A stretch of DNA of 64,000 nt from Streptomyces aurantiogriseus (GTDB lineage: Bacteria; Actinomycetota; Actinomycetes; Streptomycetales; Streptomycetaceae). The notes beneath the pieces are model-generated. The model ran no database searches and was not told the origin of the DNA. It worked only from the letters and a program-made list of their open reading frames with translations. Shown here piece after piece: positions 17,427 to 27,670 of the stretch. The translations under genes were made by a program, and so were the position numbers. Location of the stretch: the NCBI RefSeq assembly GCF_014649375.1, contig NZ_BMSX01000003.1, forward strand, positions 186,001 through 250,000. The letters are read 5' to 3'. Within the stretch, counting starts at the first letter, position 1. Each line of letters opens with the position of its first letter.

Positions 17427-18401
17427 ATGCCTCGCTGGAAGAACCTGCCCGACGAACTCGACCCGCAGGTCAAGGAGTTCGCCCGTCAGCTGCGCCAGGT
17501 CGTGGACCGCAGCGGCCTGAACGTCACACAGCTCGCCGACCGCACGCACTACGGCAGGGCGTCCTGGGAGCGCTACCTCAACGGCCGGCTCCTCGCTCCC
17601 AAGGGCGCGGTCGTCGCCCTCGCCGAGGTCACCGGCGCCGACCCCGCCCATCTGATCACCCTGTGGGAGCTGGCCGAGCGCGCCTGGAGCCGTGCGGAGC
17701 TGAGGGACGACCTGGGATCCGAGGCCGTACGTCTCTCCCGTGCCCGCACGGTGACGACCCCGGCCACCGGCCGCGCCGGCCCCACGGACGTGTCCCCGAC
17801 GTCGCCGCCGCCGCCACCGCCGGTGCCGGTGCCGGAGGATCCCGGCGGGACGTCCCCCGAGGGCCCCGGCGCGACGTCCCCGGAGGGCCCCGGCCCTGCC
17901 ACCCCGGGTCGCCGCGCCCGGCGTCCCGCGCTCTTCCTCGCCGGTGTCGCCGGCGTCGCGATCGTCACCGCGGGCGCCTTCTTCCTCGACGGCGGCGCGC
18001 CCGAGCAGAACAGGACGACCGCCGGCCCGCCCTCCCCGTCCGCCAGCCCCCACCCCTCTCTTCCGCCCGGCGTGCACTGCCACGGCGCCGACTGCGAAGG
18101 CAAGGACGCGGAGCAGATGGGCTGCAGCGGCAACCTCGTCACCACGGCGAAGAGCGCGACCGTCGGCACGACCCTCGTCGAGGTCCGCTACAGCAGGACG
18201 TGCGGGGCGGCGTGGGGGCGGATCACCCAGGCCGGGGTGGGGGACGTGGTGCGGGTGACGGTCGGTTCCACCCGCCGGACGGGCGACATCACCACGGCCG
18301 GCGACACCATCGCGTACACCCCGATGGTGGCGGTGAAGGAGGCGGCGGAGGCACAGGCGTGCGCGGTGCTGGCGTCGGGGCAGCAGGGGTGCACGCCGTA
18401 G
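17427..18401 (+). CDS. XRE-type HTH / transmembrane / DUF2690-like protein
   Basis: A 324-aa protein. Residues ~1-90 match the preceding protein (FARQLRQVVDRSGLNVTQLA, then YGRASWERYLNGR), an XRE HTH. A Pro/Gly-rich linker with repeated TSPEGPGA units leads to one membrane helix (ALFLAGVAGVAIVTAGAFFL, ~175-195). The extracytoplasmic part begins CHGADCEGKDAEQMGCSG and continues to CAVLASGQQGCTP. This Cys-rich ~100-residue module matches DUF2690. The topology suggests a one-component transmembrane regulator coupling an outside domain to DNA binding. 46 bp separates it from the upstream paralogue. Confidence 0.85.
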   Translation: MPRWKNLPDELDPQVKEFARQLRQVVDRSGLNVTQLADRTHYGRASWERYLNGRLLAPKGAVVALAEVTGADPAHLITLWELAERAWSRAELRDDLGSEAVRLSRARTVTTPATGRAGPTDVSPTSPPPPPPVPVPEDPGGTSPEGPGATSPEGPGPATPGRRARRPALFLAGVAGVAIVTAGAFFLDGGAPEQNRTTAGPPSPSASPHPSLPPGVHCHGADCEGKDAEQMGCSGNLVTTAKSATVGTTLVEVRYSRTCGAAWGRITQAGVGDVVRVTVGSTRRTGDITTAGDTIAYTPMVAVKEAAEAQACAVLASGQQGCTP

Positions 18402-18457
18402 AAGGCCGCAGAAGGCGTCGGGGAGCAGGGCCGCACGCCGCAGGAGGCGCAGGAAAA

Positions 18458-18499
18458 CGGCGGCCGCCGGTCCGGGAGAGGTGGAACCGACGGCCGCCG
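18458..18499 (+). terminator. Terminator-like hairpin
   Basis: A near-perfect inverted repeat (18458-18473 with 18483-18499, about 15 paired bases with one mismatch and one bulge) lies 57 bp after the DUF2690 gene. The rest of the 366-bp gap 18402-18767 has a T-run (about 18586-18593) and the mdh regulatory repeats, but no gene. Confidence 0.5.
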
Positions 18500-18616
18500 G
18501 GTGGGGGTAACCGGGTGGTGCCGGACTCCCGTGGGGGTACGGTTCGCGTGCCCGGGTTGGGGAGCGGTATTCCTGTGAACGCCGGGTTTTTTTGTGGGCC
18601 CGGCACTACAGGGAGA

Positions 18617-18631
18617 CCCACACTCTGTGGG
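18617..18631. promoter_or_regulatory. Inverted repeat upstream of mdh (CCCACA-3-TGTGGG)
   Basis: CCCACA (18617-18622) and TGTGGG (18626-18631) form a 6-bp dyad with a 3-nt spacer. The right arm is reused in an overlapping dyad TGTGG...CCACA a few bases downstream. It lies ~140 bp before mdh and may be an operator. No regulator is assigned. Confidence 0.3.
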
Positions 18632-18677
18632 ACGGGCCACACGGCCCCGGACGTCCGGGATCCCGGATGCGCGATAG

Positions 18678-19757
<1,080 letters not shown>

Positions 19758-19782
19758 GTCACCTGACTCAACGGTTTCCGGT

Positions 19783-19818
19783 CTGATCCCCGGGTGGCGT
19801 GGGCTGCCTGGGGATCAG
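19783..19818 (+). terminator. mdh terminator
   Basis: A 9-bp perfect stem, CTGATCCCC (19783-19791) and GGGGATCAG (19810-19818), is extendable inward by three pairs with one G-T. It starts 25 bp after the mdh stop. Confidence 0.75.
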
Positions 19819-19901
19819 TGCGTTTTCGCTCCGCGGGGGTGCGGGAGCGGATGCGGTCGGGGTGGGTGCTGCTGGTTGCCGGGTGCGGGTCCGTTGTGGC
19901 T

Positions 19902-19926
19902 GGTCGCGCAGTTCCCCGCGCCCCTT
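19902..19926. repeat. Dispersed Streptomyces intergenic repeat
   Basis: The stretch GGTCGCGCAGTTCCCCGCGC followed by CCCTTT between mdh and the convergent WYL gene is an element I recognise as repeated many times between convergent genes in Streptomyces chromosomes. A diverged relative, AAGGGGCGCGGGGCTGTG, is present at 47819-47836. Confidence 0.55.
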
Positions 19927-21050
19927 TAGGTCGGTTGGGCAGCCGCATGCTGCAAAGCGCCGCCCCTGCCGTCACCGCCGCCCCCGCCGCCCCCGCCGGC
20001 CCCGTCGTCCACGTCGGCGCCGGCCCCGCCGGCCCCGCCGCCACCGGCCCCGCCGCCACCGGCCCCGTCGTCCACGTCGGCCCCGGCCCCGCCGGCCCCC
20101 GAAGTGTGCTCCGCCGCCGACAGCAGGCGTTGGCCCAAGTTTCTTGCCGCCTCCTGGAGTTCCCTCGGTCCGAGGATTCTGAACGGGGCGTTCAGGGCGG
20201 TCAGTTGGCGTACGTACCACTCCGGTTCGTCCGTCGTGGCCAGGAGGCGGGTCGTATGGGCGTCGAGGGGTTCGAGGCGGCCCAGGGTGCGGGGGAGGTG
20301 GCGGGCGACCTGGGTGGCGGGGGCGTCGATGACGACCTCGACCTCGTACGTCCAGCCCTCCGCGAGGTGTTCCTCCAGGGTCGTGAGGGCGTCGAGGTCC
20401 TCCGGCGGGGTGAACGTGGTGTCGAGGGTGGTGACTTCGGTGACGCGGTCCACGCGCAGGACGCGGCGGGCGTCGCGGGTGTGCGACCAGCACAGCAGGT
20501 ACCAGCGGCCGTGGTGGACGACGACCGCCCACGGGTCGACCTCCATCGTGCGGACACCCTTCGCGCCCAGGTGGTAACCGAGGCGCAGTCCGCGGTGGGC
20601 GGCGCAGGCCTGGACGAGGGTGGCGGTGGTGGCGGGGGCGGGGGTCGTCGTGTCGCCTTGGGCGCGGACGTGGCGGACCGCTTCGGCGGGGGCGGCCACC
20701 GGTTCCGGCAGCACCCGCAGCAGCTTGTCCAGGGCGCCGCCCACCGGACCGGCCGGGTCCGCCGCGTCGTGGTGGCCGTCCAGGACCGCCATCACCAGGC
20801 CGAGCGCCTCGGCGGCCGTGAACATCAGCGGGGCCGGGCGCAGGCCGCGGCCGAGGCGGTAGCCGCCGTAGGGGCCGCGGGTCGACTCGACGGGGATGCC
20901 GGCCTCCCGCAGGATGCCGACGTACCGGCGGGCGGCCCGCTCGGAGACGCCGAGGCGGGCGGCGAGGCGTTCGGCGGTGATGCCGGGGCCGGCCTGGAGC
21001 AGTTCCAGGGCGAGCAGGGCGCGGGCGGTGGGGCTTTCGTCGTGCCGCAT
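19926..21050 (-). CDS. WYL-domain transcriptional regulator (HTH_11 + WYL) with Gly/Ala repeat tail
   Basis: A 374-aa protein. Residues ~5-60 hold the winged-helix HTH (LLALELLQAGPGITAERLAA, then VSERAARRYVGILREAG). Residues ~150-220 form the WYL domain (CAAHRGLRLGY and WAVVVHHGRWYLLCWSHTR), a ligand-sensing SH3-like fold. A WCX-type extension (EEHLAEGWTYEVEVVIDAPA) follows. The last ~50 residues are an unusual Gly/Ala/Asp low-complexity tail containing the same GAGADVDDGAGGGG block twice, encoded by duplicated DNA at about 19990-20100. ATG 21050 follows GAGGAG at short spacing. It is divergent from the DinB/GNAT pair with only 57 bp between, so it may regulate them. Confidence 0.88.
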   Translation of the reverse strand: MRHDESPTARALLALELLQAGPGITAERLAARLGVSERAARRYVGILREAGIPVESTRGPYGGYRLGRGLRPAPLMFTAAEALGLVMAVLDGHHDAADPAGPVGGALDKLLRVLPEPVAAPAEAVRHVRAQGDTTTPAPATTATLVQACAAHRGLRLGYHLGAKGVRTMEVDPWAVVVHHGRWYLLCWSHTRDARRVLRVDRVTEVTTLDTTFTPPEDLDALTTLEEHLAEGWTYEVEVVIDAPATQVARHLPRTLGRLEPLDAHTTRLLATTDEPEWYVRQLTALNAPFRILGPRELQEAARNLGQRLLSAAEHTSGAGGAGADVDDGAGGGGAGGGGAGGAGADVDDGAGGGGGGGGDGRGGALQHAAAQPT

Positions 21051-21107
21051 GATCTCCTCGATGATTCCGGCAGTGGATCGTCCGGAACGGACCGTAGCCT
21101 GCGGCAC

Positions 21108-21662
21108 ATGAGCGAGAACACCGAATCTCCCCTGCTCCGGGAGCCGCCCGTCGCGGGCAGCGAGGCCGACACCCTGATCGGCTCCCTGGAGCGGCAGCGC
21201 AGGACCCTGGCGTGGAAGTGCGAGGGCCTGGACGCGGACGGCCTGAACGCACGCCTCGCCCCCTCCTCGATCACCCTGGGCGGTCTGCTGAAGCATCTGG
21301 CCCTGATGGAGGAGGAGTACTTCTCCCGGCGGCTGCTCGGGAAGGAGCTGGGCCCGCCGTGGAACGCCGTGGACTGGGACGCGGACCCGGACTGGGAGTG
21401 GCACTCGGCCGCCTCCGACACCCCCGGGCAGCTGTACGCGCTGTGGGAGAACGCCGTCGCCGCCTCGCGGGCGAACCTGCGCCAGGTGCCGGCCGAGGGC
21501 GGCCTCGACACCCTGGCCCGCCTCGCCTGGCCCGACGGGCGCGCACCCAGCCTGCGGCGCATCCTGGTCGACCTCGTCGAGGAGTACGCCCGTCACGTCG
21601 GCCACGCCGACCTCGTCCGGGAGTCGATCGACGGCCGGGTGGGGGAGGACCCGCCCCGGTGA
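21108..21662 (+). CDS. DinB-family protein (DUF664-like)
   Basis: A 184-aa protein of the DinB/YfiT four-helix family, whose members often are metal- and thiol-dependent transferases. Visible features are an N-terminal helix with LIGSLERQRRTLAWKCEGLD, the His-containing LGGLLKHLALMEEEYFSRRL (conserved His in helix 2) and a C-terminal EYARHVGHADLVRESIDGR with a His pair typical of the metal site. Start ATG 21108. There is no good ribosome site, and a TAGCCT hexamer at 21095-21100 would fit a leaderless mRNA. It overlaps the next gene by 4 bp (GTGA). Confidence 0.82.
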   Translation: MSENTESPLLREPPVAGSEADTLIGSLERQRRTLAWKCEGLDADGLNARLAPSSITLGGLLKHLALMEEEYFSRRLLGKELGPPWNAVDWDADPDWEWHSAASDTPGQLYALWENAVAASRANLRQVPAEGGLDTLARLAWPDGRAPSLRRILVDLVEEYARHVGHADLVRESIDGRVGEDPPR

Positions 21663-22276
21663 GCGACGCCCCCATCCCGCCCGAGGCCCTGGACGTCCGC
21701 CCCGCCAACGAGGCCTCCTGGGACGACCTCCAGGCAGTCTTCGGCACGACCGACTACCCGGGTCGCTGCCAGTGCCAGCGGTACAAGGTCCCCGAGCACG
21801 ACTGGGCTTCGGCCACCCCCGAGGAACGCGCCGCACGCCTGCGCGAGCAGACCCGCTGCGAAACTCCGGACGCCGACGCGACGACCGGCCTGCTCGCCTA
21901 CTTCGACGGCACCCCCGTCGGCTGGGCCGCCGTGGAACCCCGCGCCGCCTACCCCCGGCTGCTGCGCACCCGCGTCCCCTGGACCGGCCGCAAGGAGGAC
22001 CGCGCCGACCCCGGCGTCTGGGCGGTGACCTGCCTCCTCACCCGCCGCGGCTTCCGCCGCCGGGGCATCACCTACGGCCTCGCCCGCGCCACGATCCCCT
22101 ACGCCCGCACCCACGGCGCCCGCGCCCTCGAGGCGTACCCGATGATCACGACACCGGGGGTGGAGATCACCTGGGGCGAGCTGCATGTGGGCAGCCGTGA
22201 GGTGTTCGCGGAGGCGGGGTTCGTGGAGGTGAGCAGGCCCACGCTGCGGCGGGTGGTGATGCGGGTCGACTTCTGA
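21659..22276 (+). CDS. GNAT-family N-acetyltransferase
   Basis: A 205-aa protein. It begins with a short segment containing a Cys cluster (YPGRCQCQRYKV), then the acetyl-CoA-binding core: WAVTCLLTRRGFRRRGITYG carries the R/Q-x-x-G-x-A/G type motif A pattern, followed by YGLARATIPYARTHGARALE. It ends with FAEAGFVEVSRPTLRRVVMR, typical of the GNAT C-terminus. The substrate cannot be inferred. GTG 21659 overlaps the DinB stop by 4 bp, so the two are co-translated. Confidence 0.85.
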   Translation: MSDAPIPPEALDVRPANEASWDDLQAVFGTTDYPGRCQCQRYKVPEHDWASATPEERAARLREQTRCETPDADATTGLLAYFDGTPVGWAAVEPRAAYPRLLRTRVPWTGRKEDRADPGVWAVTCLLTRRGFRRRGITYGLARATIPYARTHGARALEAYPMITTPGVEITWGELHVGSREVFAEAGFVEVSRPTLRRVVMRVDF

Positions 22277-22307
22277 GGCCTGCCGGCTTCCGGGATCTCG
22301 ACGGCGT

Positions 22308-23066
22308 TCAGCCGCCCAGCAGCTCCTCCCGCACCTGGTCCACGTCCACCGACTCGTCCGCCGAGGGCGTCTGTGACGGCACCGGCTCGTCGTAGTCCGA
22401 GAAGGTCACCTTCGTGTCGGTGCCGTCGGCCTTCTGTGTGATCGCGACCAGGCGGTGCGGGCGGTCCGAAGTGACGTACAGGGTCGACGGTTTGCCGTCC
22501 TCCTCGCCCTTCAGCGGGACGACCTCGGCGCCGTCGACCGTCGTCTCCTCGCCCTTCGTCAGGGACTTGTCGTCGGACGACAAGCCGGATCTGCCGAACT
22601 CCTCCTGGTAGGTGTCCAGGTCGCAGGCCTTGACCACGTCCTTGAGCAGAGCGTCGTCGGAGGACCCGCGGATGTAGCGGTTCCTGACGAACTCGGCCGC
22701 CGTGTCGCCCTGGCTGCCGGGCAGCTGCGCCTTCCAGAACGCGGTGTCCGGCTTCAGCCACACCTCTTCGCCCCGTCTGACGATCTCGAGGCTGCCGCCG
22801 TTCGCGCCCAGCTCCAGCGTGCCGACGCAGTTGCCGTCCCGGTCGAGGAACAGGTCCATGAAGGTCGGCGCGGTCTTGCTGCTGATCGTGCTCGCGCTGC
22901 GATCCGCCAACTTCAGGCGGACGGACTGCGCGTCCAGGAAGGTGTCCTTCGCCTGCTCGGCCAGTTCCCGGGCGCTCAGGTCGTCCGCGTCCGAGGACGC
23001 GGCGAGGGTGGGCGACAGGAGCAGGGCCGCACTCGTCGCCACGCAGATCAAGGCTCTCCTGGGCAT
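22308..23066 (-). CDS. Secreted LppX/LprG-like protein without lipobox
   Basis: A 252-aa protein. Residues 1-23 form a signal peptide (ALICVATSAALLLSPTLAAS) without a lipobox cysteine, so the product is probably released. The mature part starts with a helix (LSARELAEQAKDTFLDAQSV) and alternating strands (VRLKLADRSASTIS, FLDRDGNCVGTLELG, SLEIVRRGEEVWLKPD), which resembles the LppX/LprA/LprF/LprG fold of actinobacterial envelope lipid carriers. The C-terminus is acidic (PSADESVDVDQVREELLGG). It is convergent with the GNAT gene (31 bp apart). The family assignment rests on fold-like pattern only. Confidence 0.7.
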   Translation of the reverse strand: MPRRALICVATSAALLLSPTLAASSDADDLSARELAEQAKDTFLDAQSVRLKLADRSASTISSKTAPTFMDLFLDRDGNCVGTLELGANGGSLEIVRRGEEVWLKPDTAFWKAQLPGSQGDTAAEFVRNRYIRGSSDDALLKDVVKACDLDTYQEEFGRSGLSSDDKSLTKGEETTVDGAEVVPLKGEEDGKPSTLYVTSDRPHRLVAITQKADGTDTKVTFSDYDEPVPSQTPSADESVDVDQVREELLGG

Positions 23067-23196
23067 GGCGTCACCTCACCCTTCAGCCTAAGAATTGCCT
23101 GATTTGTCCGCATTTTCAGTGAGGCAGCGCACTTTCGGCCATCGATCGCGCATGCAACCGGAGGTCGGGGGCAGGCGCTCACGGTCCCGGTGAGTG

Positions 23197-23206
23197 ACAC
23201 GCGTGT
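23197..23206. promoter_or_regulatory. Palindrome upstream of the betaine operon
   Basis: A perfect 10-bp palindrome ACACGCGTGT lies 41 bp before the betB start, inside repeated GTGACAC words (GTGAGTGACAC and GTGTGACAC). It is in the right place for an operator. The repressor is unknown. Confidence 0.3.
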
Positions 23207-23247
23207 GACACAGGGGCAGTGAACAGGAACGGAAGGCAAACCCGATC

Positions 23248-24768
23248 ATGGCGGACACACCAGAACTCCAGGCGCGGAAGACCATCCACGTGGAGGGGGA
23301 ATGGCGCGATGCCGTCTCCGGTGCCACGCGCGAGATCCTCGACCCCGCGGACGCCCTGCCGTTCGCCGCGGTGGCCGAGGGGGACGAGAAGGACACCGAC
23401 CTGGCGGTCGCGGCGGCCCGCCAGGCCTTCGACCACGGCCCGTGGCCGCGGACCCCCGCCGCCGAGCGGGCCGCGCTGCTGCGTCGCGTGGCCGACCTCC
23501 TCATACGCGACCGCGAAGAACTCGGCCTGCTGGAGAGCCGGGACGCGGGCAAGACCGTCGAGGAGGGCCGGGTCGACATCGACTGCGTCGCCGACGCCTT
23601 CCGCTACTTCGCGGACCTCGTCGCCGCCGAGGCCCCCGGCCGGGTCGTCGACGCGGGCTCGCCCGACATCCACAGCGTCGTCGTCCACGAACCCGTCGGG
23701 GTGTGCGCGCTGATCACCCCCTGGAACTACCCCCTCCTCCAGGCCAGCTGGAAGATCGCCCCCGCCCTCGCCGCCGGCAACACCTTCGTCGTCAAGCCGA
23801 GCGAGATCACTCCCCTGACGACCGTCGCGCTCATCGACCTGCTGGCCGCGGCCGGCCTCCCCGCCGGCGTCGCGAACATCGTCACCGGGCCCGGCCACTC
23901 GGTCGGCGCCCGCCTCGCCGAGCACCCCGACGTCGACCTCGTCTCCTTCACCGGCGGCCTGCTCAGCGGCACCAAGGTCGCCCAGGCCGCCGCCCCCACC
24001 GTCAAGAAGGTCGCCCTCGAACTCGGCGGCAAGAACCCCAACGTCGTCTTCGCCGACGCCTGCGCCACGGAGGAGGGCTTCGACACCGCCGTCGACCAGG
24101 CCCTCAACGCCGCCTTCATCCACAGCGGCCAGGTCTGCTCGGCGGGCGCCCGCCTGATCGTCGAGGAGCCGGTCCGCGACCGTTTCGTCGCCGAACTCGC
24201 CCGCCGGGCCGACCGGATCCGCCTGGGCCGTGGCACCGAGGACGGCGTCGAGTGCGGCCCGCTCGTCTCCGAGCAGCAGCGCGCCAAGGTGGAGGCGTAT
24301 GTCGAGTCCGCCCTCAAGGAGGGCGCGGTGCTGCGCTCCGGCGGCAGGCGGCCCGAGCCGTCCGCCGGGCGGCCCGCCACCGGCTACTTCTACGAGCCGA
24401 CCGTCCTCGACCACTGCCACCGCGGGATGAGGGTCGTCCGGGAGGAGGTCTTCGGGCCCGTCCTCACCGTCGAGACCTTCCGCACGGAGGACGAGGCCGT
24501 CGCCCTGGCCAACGACACCGAGTACGGCCTCGCGGGCGCCGTCTGGACCGCCGACGCCGGCCGGGCGCGCCGGGTCGCGGCCCGTCTGCGCCACGGCACC
24601 GTCTGGATCAACGACTTCCACCCCTACCTCCCGCAGGCGGAGTGGGGCGGCTTCGGCAGGAGCGGAGTGGGCCGCGAACTCGGCCCCGCCGGACTCGCCG
24701 AGTACCGCGAGACCAAGCACATGTACCAGAACCTCGCGCCGAAGCCGGTGCGGTGGTTCGCGGGCTGA
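23248..24768 (+). CDS. betB: Betaine-aldehyde dehydrogenase-like aldehyde dehydrogenase
   Basis: A 506-aa NAD(P)-dependent ALDH. It has the conserved TPWNYPLLQASWKIAPALAA segment, KPSEITPLTT (cofactor Lys), FTGGLLSGTKVA, the general-base Glu in ALELGGKNPNVVF and the catalytic Cys in HSGQVCSAGARL. It would oxidise betaine aldehyde to glycine betaine, an osmoprotectant. Assignment to betaine aldehyde rests on general similarity and on the downstream GMC oxidoreductase and betaine-type ABC importer. ATG 23248 has a GGAAGG ribosome site upstream. It is the first gene of the five-gene module. Confidence 0.85.
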   Translation: MADTPELQARKTIHVEGEWRDAVSGATREILDPADALPFAAVAEGDEKDTDLAVAAARQAFDHGPWPRTPAAERAALLRRVADLLIRDREELGLLESRDAGKTVEEGRVDIDCVADAFRYFADLVAAEAPGRVVDAGSPDIHSVVVHEPVGVCALITPWNYPLLQASWKIAPALAAGNTFVVKPSEITPLTTVALIDLLAAAGLPAGVANIVTGPGHSVGARLAEHPDVDLVSFTGGLLSGTKVAQAAAPTVKKVALELGGKNPNVVFADACATEEGFDTAVDQALNAAFIHSGQVCSAGARLIVEEPVRDRFVAELARRADRIRLGRGTEDGVECGPLVSEQQRAKVEAYVESALKEGAVLRSGGRRPEPSAGRPATGYFYEPTVLDHCHRGMRVVREEVFGPVLTVETFRTEDEAVALANDTEYGLAGAVWTADAGRARRVAARLRHGTVWINDFHPYLPQAEWGGFGRSGVGRELGPAGLAEYRETKHMYQNLAPKPVRWFAG

Positions 24769-24830
24769 GCCCCCAGCCCCTACGAGCCCCCGGCCGGCCT
24801 CGACAGCCGGCACCCCACAGGTCCCCCGAC

Positions 24831-24860
24831 TCCACCGACTTCACCGACTTCACCGACTTC
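24831..24860. repeat. 9-bp tandem repeat (TCACCGACT)n
   Basis: Three tandem 9-bp units (TCCACCGACT, then TCACCGACT twice) lie in the 134-bp gap between betB and the GMC oxidoreductase gene, ahead of its start. The period is a multiple of three but the stretch is not within a gene. Confidence 0.6.
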
Positions 24861-24902
24861 CCCCCAACCCCCCTTCAAGCGCCCCCACTTGGAGACCTCC
24901 CC

Positions 24903-26431
24903 ATGTCCCAGTCCCCCCACGTCTACGACTATGTCGTGATCGGCGGCGGCACCGCCGGCTCCGTCATGGCCTCCCGTCTCACCGAGAACCCCGACGTCAC
25001 GGTCGCCGTCATCGAGGGCGGCCCCAGCGACGTCGGCCGCGACGACGTCCTGACCCTGCGCCGCTGGACGGGCCTGCTCGGCGGCGAACTCGACTACGAC
25101 TACCCGACCACCGAACAGCCGCGCGGCAACTCCCACATCCGGCACAGCCGCGCCCGCGTCCTCGGCGGCTGTTCCTCCCACAACACGCTCATCGCCTTCA
25201 AGCCGCTCCCGTCCGACTGGGACGAGTGGGAGGCGGCCGGCGCGGAGGGCTGGGGCGCGGTCCCCATGGAGGCGTACTACGCGCGGCTCCTGAACAACAT
25301 CGTCCCGGTCGACGAGAAGGACCGGAACGCCATCGCCCGCGACTTCGTCGACGCGGCGCAGGCGGCACTCGGCGTCCCCCGCGTCGAGGGCTTCAACAAG
25401 AAGCCGTTCGACGACGGCGTCGGCTTCTTCGACCTCGCCTACCACCCGGAGAACAACAAGCGGTCGTCGGCCTCGGTGGCGTATCTGCACCCGGTCATGG
25501 ACGAGCGCCCGAACCTCCACATCCTCCTGGAGACCTGGGCGTACAGGCTGGAGCTGGACGGCACGCGGGCGGAGGGGGTGCACGTCCGCGCCAAGGACGG
25601 CGAGGAGTTCCTCGTACAGGCCCGCAACGAGGTCCTGCTCTGCGCGGGAGCCGTCGACTCGCCCCGGCTGCTGCTGCACTCCGGCATCGGACCCAAGGCC
25701 GACCTGGACGCGCTCGGCATCCCCGTCGTCCACGACCTGCCCGGCGTCGGCGAGAACCTCCTCGACCACCCCGAGTCGGTGATCGTCTGGGAGACCCACG
25801 GCCCGCTCCCCGAGAACTCCGCGATGGACTCCGACGCGGGCCTGTTCGTCCGCCGCGACCCCGACCACGCGGGCCCCGACCTGATGTTCCACTTCTACCA
25901 GGTCCCCTTCACGGACAACCCGGAGCGACTGGGCTACGAACGGCCCCCGTACGGCGTCTCCATGACCCCGAACATCCCCAAGCCGCGCAGCCGCGGCCGC
26001 CTGTACCTGACCAGCGCCGACCCGGCCGTCAAGCCCGCCCTCGACTTCCGCTACTTCACCGACGAGGACGACCACGACGGCCGCACCCTCGTCGACGGGA
26101 TCAGGATCGCCCGCGAGATAGCGAAGACCGAGCCGCTGGCCGGCTGGCTCAAACGCGAGGTGGCCCCCGGCCCGGACATCACCGGCGACGAGGAGCTGAG
26201 CGAGTACGCCCGCAAGGTCGCGCACACCGTGTACCACCCCGCCGGCACCTGCCGTATGGGCGCGGCCGACGACGAACTGGCCGTCGTCGACCCACGGTTG
26301 CGCGTGCGTGGCCTGACCGGCCTCCGGATCGCAGACGCCTCGGTCTTCCCGACGATGACCGCCGTGAACCCGATGATCGGGGTGCTGATGGTCGGGGAGA
26401 GGGCGGCCGACCTGGTGCGAGGTGACGCGCG

Positions 26432-26435
<4 letters not shown>
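24903..26435 (+). CDS. GMC-family oxidoreductase, choline-dehydrogenase-like
   Basis: A 510-aa FAD enzyme. The N-terminus has the dinucleotide-binding [19 protein letters not shown], then [13 protein letters not shown] (GMC signature 1) and [19 protein letters not shown] (signature 2). The C-terminal [10 protein letters not shown] carries the active-site His, and [17 protein letters not shown] closes the flavin domain. Next to betB it most likely converts choline (or a related alcohol) to the aldehyde, though GMC substrate specificity cannot be read from sequence. The ATG 24903 start has weak ribosome-site context (GGAGACC). It overlaps the next gene by 4 bp (ATGA). Confidence 0.88.
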
Positions 26436-27669
<1,234 letters not shown>

Positions 27670-27670
<1 letters not shown>

